Source of the DNA: Ga0077555 sp964500805
GTDB taxonomy: Bacteria > Pseudomonadota > Alphaproteobacteria > Rhizobiales > Hyphomicrobiaceae
Assembly (NCBI GenBank): GCA_964500805.1
Contig: CAZCQH010000004.1
Coordinates: 1 to 64,000 of the forward strand
Reading direction: 5' to 3'
DNA: 64,000 nt
Below are positions 24,576-31,826 of the stretch, piece after piece. Below the pieces are notes generated by a model. That model made no database searches. It was given only the letters and a program-made list of their open reading frames with translations, and had not been told where the DNA came from. Both the position numbers and the translations under genes were made by a program. The first letter of the stretch is position 1. Each line of letters starts with the position of its first letter.

Positions 24576-25163
24576 ATGGCCGATATCGCCGATACCCGCG
24601 CGACCTACGCCGATCTGGAAGCGGTTCCCCCGCATCTGGTCGCGGAGATTCTTCGCGGACGTCTGGTGACGCATCCGCGGCCGGCGCCGCCACATGCTGA
24701 GGTGCATTTCTCCCTCGGTGGCGTGTTATCGGGCCCGTTTCGCAACGGCATCGGCGGTCCCGGTGGCTGGCGGTTCTTGACCGAGCCCGAGCTGCATCTC
24801 GGGGAAGACGTCGCGGTGCCCGAGCTCGCGGCATGGCGAATCGAGCGCATGCCGGAACTGCCGGAAACGGCATTCATCGAGCTGCCGCCTGATTGGGTGT
24901 GCGAGGTGTTGTCGCCCTCTACCGAGAAGTACGATCGTGGCGACAAACGGGAGATTTACGCGGAAGCAGGCGTTCGCCATCTTTGGCTCATCGATCCGAG
25001 GGTTGAAGTCTTGGAGGTGTTTGCGTTGAAGGATGCGCGGTGGAGTCTGATGCGAACCTACACTGGCGCTTCGGCAGTGCGCGCGGCGCCATTCGACGCG
25101 ATGGAGTTTCCGTTGAGCTTGCTTTGGCCGTTGGGACCTGGTGCAGCAGACAAAGCGAGGTGA
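24576..25163 (+). CDS. Uma2 family (DUF820) putative endonuclease
   Basis: The 195-residue protein has a Uma2-type restriction-endonuclease-like fold: EILRGRLVTHPRP near the start, LGEDVAVPELAAWR in the middle, and VCEVLSPSTEKYDRGDKREIYAEAGVRHLWLIDP. The acidic residue normally Asp in the central VPD motif is Glu here (VPELAAWR), while the later E and K are kept, so activity is uncertain. It sits between pdhB and pdhC, 54 bp past pdhB, on the same strand, an unusual place. Confidence 0.85.
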   Translation: MADIADTRATYADLEAVPPHLVAEILRGRLVTHPRPAPPHAEVHFSLGGVLSGPFRNGIGGPGGWRFLTEPELHLGEDVAVPELAAWRIERMPELPETAFIELPPDWVCEVLSPSTEKYDRGDKREIYAEAGVRHLWLIDPRVEVLEVFALKDARWSLMRTYTGASAVRAAPFDAMEFPLSLLWPLGPGAADKAR

Positions 25164-25167
25164 TCCC

Positions 25168-25578
25168 ATGGCCCGCCGCCCCATTTTGCCCGTCCGCTCA
25201 TCATCGCGCCCCTTCAGCGTCACGCGGCGCACTTCGGGCGACACGGCGGCCATTCTGGTGCGTGCCGGCGACCGCGATCTCGGCGCCATCACGCAGATGG
25301 GCAACGATGCCGGCGACACGCTCTCCGGCAATTTCGTCAACCGTCCGGCGTTCACCGACTTCGTCGATCTTTTCAGCGAGCGCGCCGATGCGGATCAGTC
25401 AGGTGACGCGGCGGCAATCAGCGGGGCAATCGCCAAATTCGCCGAGCACAACATTCAGGTCTGGCACAGCGTGCATGAGATGCGCATCGACGAGCCGGGC
25501 ACGCTCACCATCGCGCAGGGCCGTGCCCGCTTCCGGCCCAACTCGGCCTTCCTGATGATGCGCACGGGAGGGCTCTGA
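25168..25578 (+). CDS. Hypothetical protein in the pdh cluster
   Basis: The 136-residue product has no recognised domain. It is mostly hydrophilic with short hydrophobic stretches and no signal peptide. It starts 4 bp past the Uma2 stop (ATG at 25168) and its stop overlaps the next ATG, so it is translated in a coupled run. Sequence gives no safe functional guess. Confidence 0.7.
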   Translation: MARRPILPVRSSSRPFSVTRRTSGDTAAILVRAGDRDLGAITQMGNDAGDTLSGNFVNRPAFTDFVDLFSERADADQSGDAAAISGAIAKFAEHNIQVWHSVHEMRIDEPGTLTIAQGRARFRPNSAFLMMRTGGL

Positions 25579-26024
25579 TGGCCGCCGCGGGTGCGCCAGC
25601 GTTTGCGTTCAAAGGCGCCTGCCATTGCGGCGCAATCGTTGTCTCGCTCGCCTTCACCAAGCCCGCGCCGGAGATCCAGACACGGTCGTGCCAGTGCGGG
25701 TTCTGCTCGCGGCAGGGGGCGATCACAGTCTCTGATCCGGCTGGTCGCGCCGTCATCGACGTGGAAGCCACGCGTTACGCCACCTACCAATTTGCGACTC
25801 GCTCGGCGACGAGCCTCATCTGCGGGCGATGCGGGACTTATGTCGGTGCAATCCTCGAGGAGGGTGCGTCGGTCTGGTCGATCGCAAATGTGCGCGGACT
25901 TTCCGTTCCGGAGTTCGCTGGACGCACCGGCGAGCCCATGGTCTACGAGCACGAAACGGCCGCCGAGCGCATCCAACGCCGCAAGCAGCGCTGGACGCCA
26001 ACCGAAATCCGCTTCAAAGCCTGA
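25578..26024 (+). CDS. GFA-family zinc-binding protein
   Basis: The 148-residue protein has the Cys pattern of the GFA (glutathione-dependent formaldehyde-activating/CENP-V) fold: GACHCGAIVVS, CQCGFCSRQGAI and CGRCGTYVG. Such proteins bind two zinc ions; only a few have proved activity towards glutathione adducts. The start overlaps the previous stop as TGATG. It lies 36 bp before pdhC. Confidence 0.88.
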   Translation: MAAAGAPAFAFKGACHCGAIVVSLAFTKPAPEIQTRSCQCGFCSRQGAITVSDPAGRAVIDVEATRYATYQFATRSATSLICGRCGTYVGAILEEGASVWSIANVRGLSVPEFAGRTGEPMVYEHETAAERIQRRKQRWTPTEIRFKA

Positions 26025-26060
26025 ACCGAACCGCAAAAAAACCGACGATCTGGACCGACG

Positions 26061-27467
26061 ATGCCCACCGAAATCCTGATGCCCGCCCTGTCGCCCACCA
26101 TGGAGGAGGGCAAGCTCGCCAAGTGGCTGGTGAAAGAAGGCGCGCGCATCAAACCCGGCGATGTCATCGCGGAGATCGAGACCGACAAGGCCACCATGGA
26201 GGTGGAGGCGGTCGACGACGGAATCATCGGCCGGCTGCTCATTGCCGAAGGTACTGAGAAGGTGAAGGTCAACACGCCGATCGCGGTGCTATTGGGAGAG
26301 GGCGAGTCGGCGGGCGCGGCTTCCGGAGCGGGAGCGCCCCGGCCAGCTCCGTCACCGGCCGCCCCATCGGCACCACGTGCTCCGGCAGCCGCCTCCGCCG
26401 GAATCGCCGCTCAACCAGCAGCAGCGCCGCGGGCACCTGTGCCGCCTCCGGCTCAAGTGTCTGCCCCGGCGCCGGCGCCAGCTGCAAATGGCCATGCGGC
26501 GGGGGCTCGCGTCTTTGCGTCACCCTTGGCGCGCCGTCTTGCCAAGGAGGCGGGCCTAAACATCGCCGCGCTCAGCGGATCGGGCCCACATGGCCGCATC
26601 GTCGCGCGGGACATAGCGTCTGCGCAAGAGAGAGGGCCTGCACCAACACCGCTGAAGCCGGCCGCCCAGCCATCGATGGGTAGCGCCGTTGCCGTCGCAC
26701 AACCGCAGTCCACCGCGCTCGCACCTGCGGCGATGGCTGACGACAAGATCCTCGCTCTCTATGAGCCAACTTCCTACGAGGTGGTGCCGCATGACGGCAT
26801 GCGCCGCGTCATCGCCCAGCGGCTTACGCAGTCAAAACAGACAGTGCCGCATTTTTACATGTCGGTCGATTGCCGGCTCGACAACCTGCTGGCCGCGCGC
26901 GAGCGCATAAACGCCGCTTCGCCCAAGGACGGCCCGCGCGCCTACAAGCTTTCGGTCAACGATTTCGTCATCAAGGCGCTGGCACTCGCCCTGCAGCAGG
27001 TGCCCGCCGCCAACGCCACGTGGACCGAGGGCGGCATGTTGCGGCATCGGCATTCGGATGTGGGTGTTGCCGTCGCGGTGGAAGGCGGTCTCTTCACGCC
27101 GATCATTCGGCACGCGGAATTGAAGACACTGGGTGAGATCTCGAACGAGATGAAGGACCTCGCTGAGCGCGCCCGCCGCCGCCGTCTTTCGCCACAGGAG
27201 TACCAGGGCGGCACGACGTCGATCTCCAATCTCGGTATGTACGGCATCAAGAGTTTTGATGCCGTCATCAACCCGCCGCACGCGACCATCCTCGCTGTAG
27301 GAGCAGGCGAGAAGCGGCCGATCATCGTTGGCGATCAGGTGCAGATCGGAACGATCATGACCTCGACGCTCTCGTGCGACCACCGCGTCGTCGACGGTGC
27401 GGTTGGCGCTGAGCTGCTCAATGCCTTCAAGGCGCTGATCGAGGATCCCGTACGCATGCTCGTTTGA
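26061..27467 (+). CDS. pdhC: Pyruvate dehydrogenase E2 (dihydrolipoamide acetyltransferase)
   Basis: The 468-residue protein has one lipoyl domain (Lys43), a long Ala/Pro linker (about 85-150), a subunit-binding domain (ASPLARRLAKEAGL, GRIVARDI; about 153-190) and the catalytic domain. The end carries the active-site segment CDHRVVDGAVGAELL. It transfers the acetyl group from E1 to CoA. No E3 (lpd) gene follows within the window, as it often would. Confidence 0.96.
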   Translation: MPTEILMPALSPTMEEGKLAKWLVKEGARIKPGDVIAEIETDKATMEVEAVDDGIIGRLLIAEGTEKVKVNTPIAVLLGEGESAGAASGAGAPRPAPSPAAPSAPRAPAAASAGIAAQPAAAPRAPVPPPAQVSAPAPAPAANGHAAGARVFASPLARRLAKEAGLNIAALSGSGPHGRIVARDIASAQERGPAPTPLKPAAQPSMGSAVAVAQPQSTALAPAAMADDKILALYEPTSYEVVPHDGMRRVIAQRLTQSKQTVPHFYMSVDCRLDNLLAARERINAASPKDGPRAYKLSVNDFVIKALALALQQVPAANATWTEGGMLRHRHSDVGVAVAVEGGLFTPIIRHAELKTLGEISNEMKDLAERARRRRLSPQEYQGGTTSISNLGMYGIKSFDAVINPPHATILAVGAGEKRPIIVGDQVQIGTIMTSTLSCDHRVVDGAVGAELLNAFKALIEDPVRMLV

Positions 27468-27530
27468 CAGGGCGGCGCGCGGGTGGAACGTTCGCAAGAT
27501 CAGCGGCGATAGCAGTATCGGAGAAAGCCC

Positions 27531-27941
27531 ATGCCTGCGACGACACCCTTCTTGAAAGGCGAGGACAAGCTCGGACCGCTCGCGTCGCGCTACGTCAACG
27601 TCGCCGATCTGCCATGGCAGGAGACGCGTTTCCCCGGTGTCACCATGAAGGTGTTGATGGAGGAGAAGGAGACGGGGCTCGTGACCGGTCTTTTCCGCTT
27701 CGCGCCGGGCGCCAAGCTGCCTTTTCACGAGCACGTCGAGATCGAGCAGAGCTACGTCCTCGAAGGCTCGCTGGTCGACGACGAGGGTGAGGCGACGGCC
27801 GGCAATTTCGTCTGGCGGCCCGCGGGCAATCGTCACGATGCGCACTCACCAAATGGTTGCCTCGTCCTGAGCGTCTTCCTGAAGCCCAACACTTTCCTCG
27901 ACAAGAACACGAGCGGCTGGGCGACCAAAGGCGGGACTTGA
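27531..27941 (+). CDS. Cupin-domain protein (ChrR-like)
   Basis: The 136-residue product has a single cupin barrel: RFAPGAKLPFHEHVEIEQSYVLEG, the first metal motif (HxH...E), and WRPAGNRHDAHSPNG, the second. These resemble the anti-sigma-factor cupin domain of ChrR and stand-alone oxidases. The substrate is unknown. It starts 63 bp after pdhC on the same strand. Confidence 0.8.
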   Translation: MPATTPFLKGEDKLGPLASRYVNVADLPWQETRFPGVTMKVLMEEKETGLVTGLFRFAPGAKLPFHEHVEIEQSYVLEGSLVDDEGEATAGNFVWRPAGNRHDAHSPNGCLVLSVFLKPNTFLDKNTSGWATKGGT

Positions 27942-28076
27942 GCGATTGGCGGCGTCACCTGGGCTGTCACGCGCATTGCATCTCGGCGCGGCCACGCAGA
28001 GCGGGTGATCGTGGCCCGCTAACGCTGCTGGCGTCGCGACATTGACGGAGCGGACTGGGCCCGCCACAACGCGGGA

Positions 28077-28691
28077 ATGGCCCGCATCACTCCGCATTTC
28101 GTCACCCACATTTATCGCGCCGAGATCCGCGGCGCGGGCGCTCTTACAGCCGATGTTCGTAACGAATGCCGGATCATCTCCACCGAAGACCGCGCCGGAC
28201 GGCGTTGGTCCCGCCAGCACGGCTATCGCGGCTACACCTCTTACGCCTCGCTCAACGATTTGCCATGGCGCACTTCCGTGTTCGCGGAACTCGTCCGTCA
28301 TCTCGACGCCCATGTGCGTCGCTTCGCACGCGATCTCGACTTCGACCTCGGTGGCAGGCCGCTTACCCTCGACAGTCTCTGGATCAATGTGCTCGAGTCC
28401 GGTGGCCATCACGCCGCGCACATTCACCCGCTGTCGGTGATCAGCGGCACCTACTATGTCGATGTGCCGGCCGGCGCGAGTGCCATCCGTTTCGAGGATC
28501 CACGGCACGCTCTGATGATGGCCGCCCCACCGCGAAAGCCCAAGGCGCGCAGCCCCAACCGCACTTTCATCGACGTCGCTCCGAAGCCCGGCACGGTATT
28601 GCTATGGGAGAGCTGGCTCCGGCATGAAGTGCCACCAAACAAGGCACGTCGCCCACGCATCTCGGTCAGCTTCAACTACCGCTGGGGATGA
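28077..28691 (+). CDS. TIGR02466 family protein (putative 2OG-Fe(II) oxygenase-like)
   Basis: The 204-residue product has HHAAHIHPLSVISGTYYVDVPAG around residues 117-140 and GTVLLWESWLRHEVPPN near 180. That HxH/D plus later H and the SGTYYV strand are the hallmarks of TIGR02466, a double-stranded beta-helix family related to 2-oxoglutarate oxygenases. The function is not known. Its end overlaps by 20 bases the end of the convergent deoxyribosyltransferase-like gene. Confidence 0.85.
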   Translation: MARITPHFVTHIYRAEIRGAGALTADVRNECRIISTEDRAGRRWSRQHGYRGYTSYASLNDLPWRTSVFAELVRHLDAHVRRFARDLDFDLGGRPLTLDSLWINVLESGGHHAAHIHPLSVISGTYYVDVPAGASAIRFEDPRHALMMAAPPRKPKARSPNRTFIDVAPKPGTVLLWESWLRHEVPPNKARRPRISVSFNYRWG

Positions 28692-29247
28692 TGCGGCGCG
28701 CGTCTTCAAGGCAGAGGCGAAAAGCTGCGAGATCAGTCATCTCCTCACCGCGCCTGGCGGTATGACGATACACGCCGCTGCCGGTTTCCTCGATGGCGAT
28801 TTCGATCATCAGATTCTCGGCGAGATCGAAATCCTCGACCTCACAACCCGGCGCGTCGCTATCCCCATGCGGAATGCCACGCGCACGATAAGTCTCAGCG
28901 CGCAGCCGATAATCGAGGCTCGTGTTGGTGTAGCCGAGCACGGGCCGACCAAGCGCGCGCATGAAGCCGACCTCGAACGCGGTGCCTGAATCCATCGACG
29001 CGCCGCGGAACGGGGTCAGGTTTGCAATCAGCAGATCGCACGTGCGCATCAATCCTTCGTTGGCAAGCGAGATCCGTCGCGCCTTCTCGCGCTTCGAGAG
29101 TCCGTCCAACTCCAGCTGTGCATCGAGCGGAAATGCGCCTTCGAAACCGAACTCGGCGCAGAGTGCGGCCTTGCGGCGTCCATGCGCGACCGCATCGGGC
29201 AGGAACACGTCTGGGCCGGCGAGATAGATGCGCTTTCGCATCGTCAT
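28672..29247 (-). CDS. Nucleoside 2-deoxyribosyltransferase-like protein
   Basis: The 191-residue product begins KRIYLAGPDVFLPDA, the nucleotide-binding start of this family, and has DLLIANLTPFRGASMDSGTAFEVGFMRA, which includes the acidic active-site residue (Asp of the MDSGTAFE motif). It swaps bases on deoxynucleosides or cleaves nucleotides. The start could be 29247 or 29241; neither has a strong ribosome-binding site. Confidence 0.85.
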   Translation of the reverse strand: MTMRKRIYLAGPDVFLPDAVAHGRRKAALCAEFGFEGAFPLDAQLELDGLSKREKARRISLANEGLMRTCDLLIANLTPFRGASMDSGTAFEVGFMRALGRPVLGYTNTSLDYRLRAETYRARGIPHGDSDAPGCEVEDFDLAENLMIEIAIEETGSGVYRHTARRGEEMTDLAAFRLCLEDARRIIPSGS

Positions 29248-29602
29248 AGCAAGGCTCGCATTTTCATCGTGCGGTGCAGTTCGCAACGACTTCTCATGTT
29301 TCTCGATATCGCCACTCTGAGGCTAAGTTGAGACGATTGTTGCCATGATTGGAAAGTGTATTCGCCCTATCGATGAGTTGAGTCGTTTCGAATTCAGTCG
29401 TGTTGTGTCGGTTTCGTAATTGCGTTTCAGGATGCAGTTGATTGCGAAGTGTTGCGCTCGGAGCGAGCGATGAAGAGGGAGCGGGGCCGGTTGCATTGGT
29501 GCAAGCGTGGTCGTCGCGATCTTCGCGGAAGGGGCATCCAGCGTGTGCGTCAAGGCAGGCGGCTAACCGCTTGCCGGATCAATCCAGTAGAGGGATCACG
29601 TC
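29248..29602. other. Gene-free stretch with lower GC
   Basis: About 355 bp between divergent genes. It is noticeably AT-richer than its surroundings with repeated AGTCGT/GTCG-like words around 29370-29420. It probably holds the promoters for both sides. No operator or terminator could be assigned. Confidence 0.5.
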
Positions 29603-29842
29603 ATGGACCCGAACATCATCGTTATGATTACACTGCTCGTGCTGCCAAATGGCGACAATGGCGTTCACGTGAAGCCGTTCGAGACGGTTGCGGCCTGCAC
29701 GGAAGCTGCCGACATCGAGGCCACCGATCCGTTTGTCGCTCACGTCGAATGCTCGGAGCTCAGCGACGGCAATCTGACCTTGAGCTTCAAGCGCAACGAC
29801 AAGCTTCCCGCCGTCAAGTCGGCGGACAAAGGAGCCGGTTGA
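29603..29842 (+). CDS. Small hypothetical protein, first of a coupled pair (79 aa)
   Basis: The product has a short hydrophobic start (IIVMITLLVLP) and a central Cys pair (AACTEAAD, ECSEL). I recognise no family. The ATG follows AGAGGG at good spacing, and its stop overlaps the next start (ATGA), showing a two-gene unit. Confidence 0.6.
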   Translation: MDPNIIVMITLLVLPNGDNGVHVKPFETVAACTEAADIEATDPFVAHVECSELSDGNLTLSFKRNDKLPAVKSADKGAG

Positions 29843-30183
29843 TGACCACTGACGCACAGACCGCGTCCGGCGCGGCGACAGCTGCCGCCGGCGAATTTGC
29901 GATGCTTTCGGCCCAGGGCTGGGAGCGTCGCACGGGCCAGGAGATGCCGTTCATCGGCGAGCGGACATGCCCGGCGGCCGTCGCGTACGATTTGATGCGC
30001 GACATCATGCTGGATGATCCGGCCAGGCCGCCCCCGACCAGCCCCGATTTCCGCGGCTATTTGCTCGATCTCTACGCCGAGTGTCTTGTCGCCGTCCGCG
30101 GCCGGCGGCCGCTCGGTGCGGCGCGCCCCGCCGCGCCAAAGCGGAATGGCAACGCGAGCAATGTTCATAAGCCGGGTGCCTGA
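29842..30183 (+). CDS. Small hypothetical protein, second of a coupled pair (113 aa)
   Basis: The ATG overlaps the stop of the previous gene as ATGA. The product is helical and hydrophilic with a basic Pro/Arg-rich tail and has no recognised domain. The larger frame that opens at 29449 is in this same reading frame but begins before the first gene and lacks a ribosome-binding site. Confidence 0.6.
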   Translation: MTTDAQTASGAATAAAGEFAMLSAQGWERRTGQEMPFIGERTCPAAVAYDLMRDIMLDDPARPPPTSPDFRGYLLDLYAECLVAVRGRRPLGAARPAAPKRNGNASNVHKPGA

Positions 30184-30270
30184 AGTCCTGGGCGGACGAG
30201 GCCCTTGTCCGGGCCAGCTAAATCCCTAGGATGCGCGGTCCCGACGGACCGTCATCCATGGAGACTCCAG

Positions 30271-30942
30271 GTGTTCTATGATACCGCCCAGAACAAGCAC
30301 GGCATGAAGCACGATCCATTCAAAGCCTTGATCGTGCCGCGTCCCATTGGTTGGATCTCCACGATCAGCAACGAGGGCATTTGCAACATTGCGCCCTACA
30401 GCTTTTTCAATGCTATGGGCGAGAAGCCGGCCTATGTCGCTTTCAGCTCCGCTGGGCTGAAGGACAGCTTGAAGAACATCAATCAGAACGGCGAGTTCGT
30501 CTGTTCTCTGGCCACCTGGGATCTGCGGTTTGAAATGAACACGTCGTCGGCAGCTGTTCCTTATGGCGTCGACGAGTTCCCGCTCTCGGGCTTGACGGCC
30601 GTAAAGTCGAATCTGGTCAAGCCGCCACGCGTGAAGGGCTCGCCGGCCGCATTCGAATGCAAGCTCTGGAAGGTGATTGATCTGCCGGCGCAGAACCCGA
30701 ATGATCGATCCAACTATTCGATGATCATCGGCCAGGTCGTCGGCATCTTCATCGAGGACAAGTTCGTCAAGGATGGCGTCGTCGACACCGGCGCCATGCG
30801 GCCGATTGCGCGTTTGGGCTACATGGATTACGGCGTTATCAATCCCGAGAACGTGTTCACGATCAATCGGCCCGAGGTCGGGCCCGACGGCAAGGTCGTC
30901 AACGCGCGGCCCGAGGGCAAGTGGGACGGGCAATACCGCTAA
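30271..30942 (+). CDS. Flavin reductase-like (FMN-binding) protein
   Basis: This 223-residue protein has the flavin-reductase beta-barrel with KALIVPRPIGWISTIS, NIAPYSFFNAMGEKP and FVCSLATWDLRFEMN, typical of the FMN-binding split-barrel fold. It would reduce or bind FMN, or act as an oxidoreductase. The GTG at 30271 follows GGAGACTCCAG; the frame also opens upstream at 30205, but the conserved start of the domain is at FYDTAQNKHG. It comes first in a set with a cytochrome b561 and a cytochrome c. Confidence 0.88.
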   Translation: MFYDTAQNKHGMKHDPFKALIVPRPIGWISTISNEGICNIAPYSFFNAMGEKPAYVAFSSAGLKDSLKNINQNGEFVCSLATWDLRFEMNTSSAAVPYGVDEFPLSGLTAVKSNLVKPPRVKGSPAAFECKLWKVIDLPAQNPNDRSNYSMIIGQVVGIFIEDKFVKDGVVDTGAMRPIARLGYMDYGVINPENVFTINRPEVGPDGKVVNARPEGKWDGQYR

Positions 30943-30970
30943 CCTGCGCACGGCTGACGGCGGAGAGCAT

Positions 30971-31702
30971 ATGCCGGAACTCAAGGACGCAGCTCATCAG
31001 GCAACCCTGAGCCCGAACGGGCGCATGGTCCTGGCTTGGGATCTTCCGACGCGGCTCTTTCACTGGTTGCTCGTCGTCCTGATGGCGCTGTCCTACGTGT
31101 CGCGCCACTGGGGCGATGCAGGCCTCGTCTGGCATAGGTGGAACGGCTACGCCATCCTCGTGCTCGTTGTATGGCGCGTGCTGTGGGGTTTTGCGGGAAC
31201 CTCGACGGCGCGCTTCCGGTCGTTCTTCTACTGGCCGTGGACAGCGGCGCGTTATGGCATCGATTTCCTGTTCAGGCGGCCAAGGCACTTTCTCGGGCAT
31301 AACCCGCTCGGTGGTTCGATGGTCTTCATACTCTTGGGCCTGGTCGGGCTGCAGGGCGTTCTCGGCCTCTACTCCTACGACGATCACACCGCCATCGCCG
31401 GCGGCCCGCTTGCCGGCAAGGTCGCCGATGAGACCTGGGCGGCAATCACGAAATGGCACATTTGGATTTTCGACATCATCCTGATTGCGATAGCGCTGCA
31501 CGTTCTGGCCAACATCCTCTACGTGGTCTGGAGGCGCGAGAACCTCGTCAAGCCGATGATCACAGGTAAGAAGCCCGAGGCGCACTTCGAGGATCAACCG
31601 GAGGCTCGCGTTGAGACCATCGGGCGCGCCTTGGCCTGCCTGATTGCGGCCGTCATTCTGGTGTTTGGCGGCATCATGACGCTCGGCGGGAAGATCTTCT
31701 GA
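30971..31702 (+). CDS. Cytochrome b561-type membrane protein
   Basis: The 243-residue product has about four membrane-spanning segments and the heme-binding histidines expected of this di-heme family: RLFHWLLVV (about residue 30), VWHRWNGY (about 55), and WHIWIFD plus ALHVLANI (about 160-180). Such proteins pass electrons between a soluble donor and quinone or a periplasmic carrier. It starts 28 bp past the flavin reductase with GGAGAG upstream. Confidence 0.87.
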   Translation: MPELKDAAHQATLSPNGRMVLAWDLPTRLFHWLLVVLMALSYVSRHWGDAGLVWHRWNGYAILVLVVWRVLWGFAGTSTARFRSFFYWPWTAARYGIDFLFRRPRHFLGHNPLGGSMVFILLGLVGLQGVLGLYSYDDHTAIAGGPLAGKVADETWAAITKWHIWIFDIILIAIALHVLANILYVVWRRENLVKPMITGKKPEAHFEDQPEARVETIGRALACLIAAVILVFGGIMTLGGKIF

Positions 31703-31826
31703 AATTCGCCGAAGTTGCGTTCCGAGCGCAGTCAAACGAAAGGCGCGCGGGACGGGTCGGGGAGCGCTTGCGCCGGCTATGCCAGCAATGGAATATCCGC
31801 AACCTTTGAGAAGTTCTGGAGTTCTA

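Noticed and set aside
29663..29678. Possible seventh parS-like site in the 79-residue gene
   Set aside because: Only the CACGTG core and few flanking bases agree; too many mismatches.
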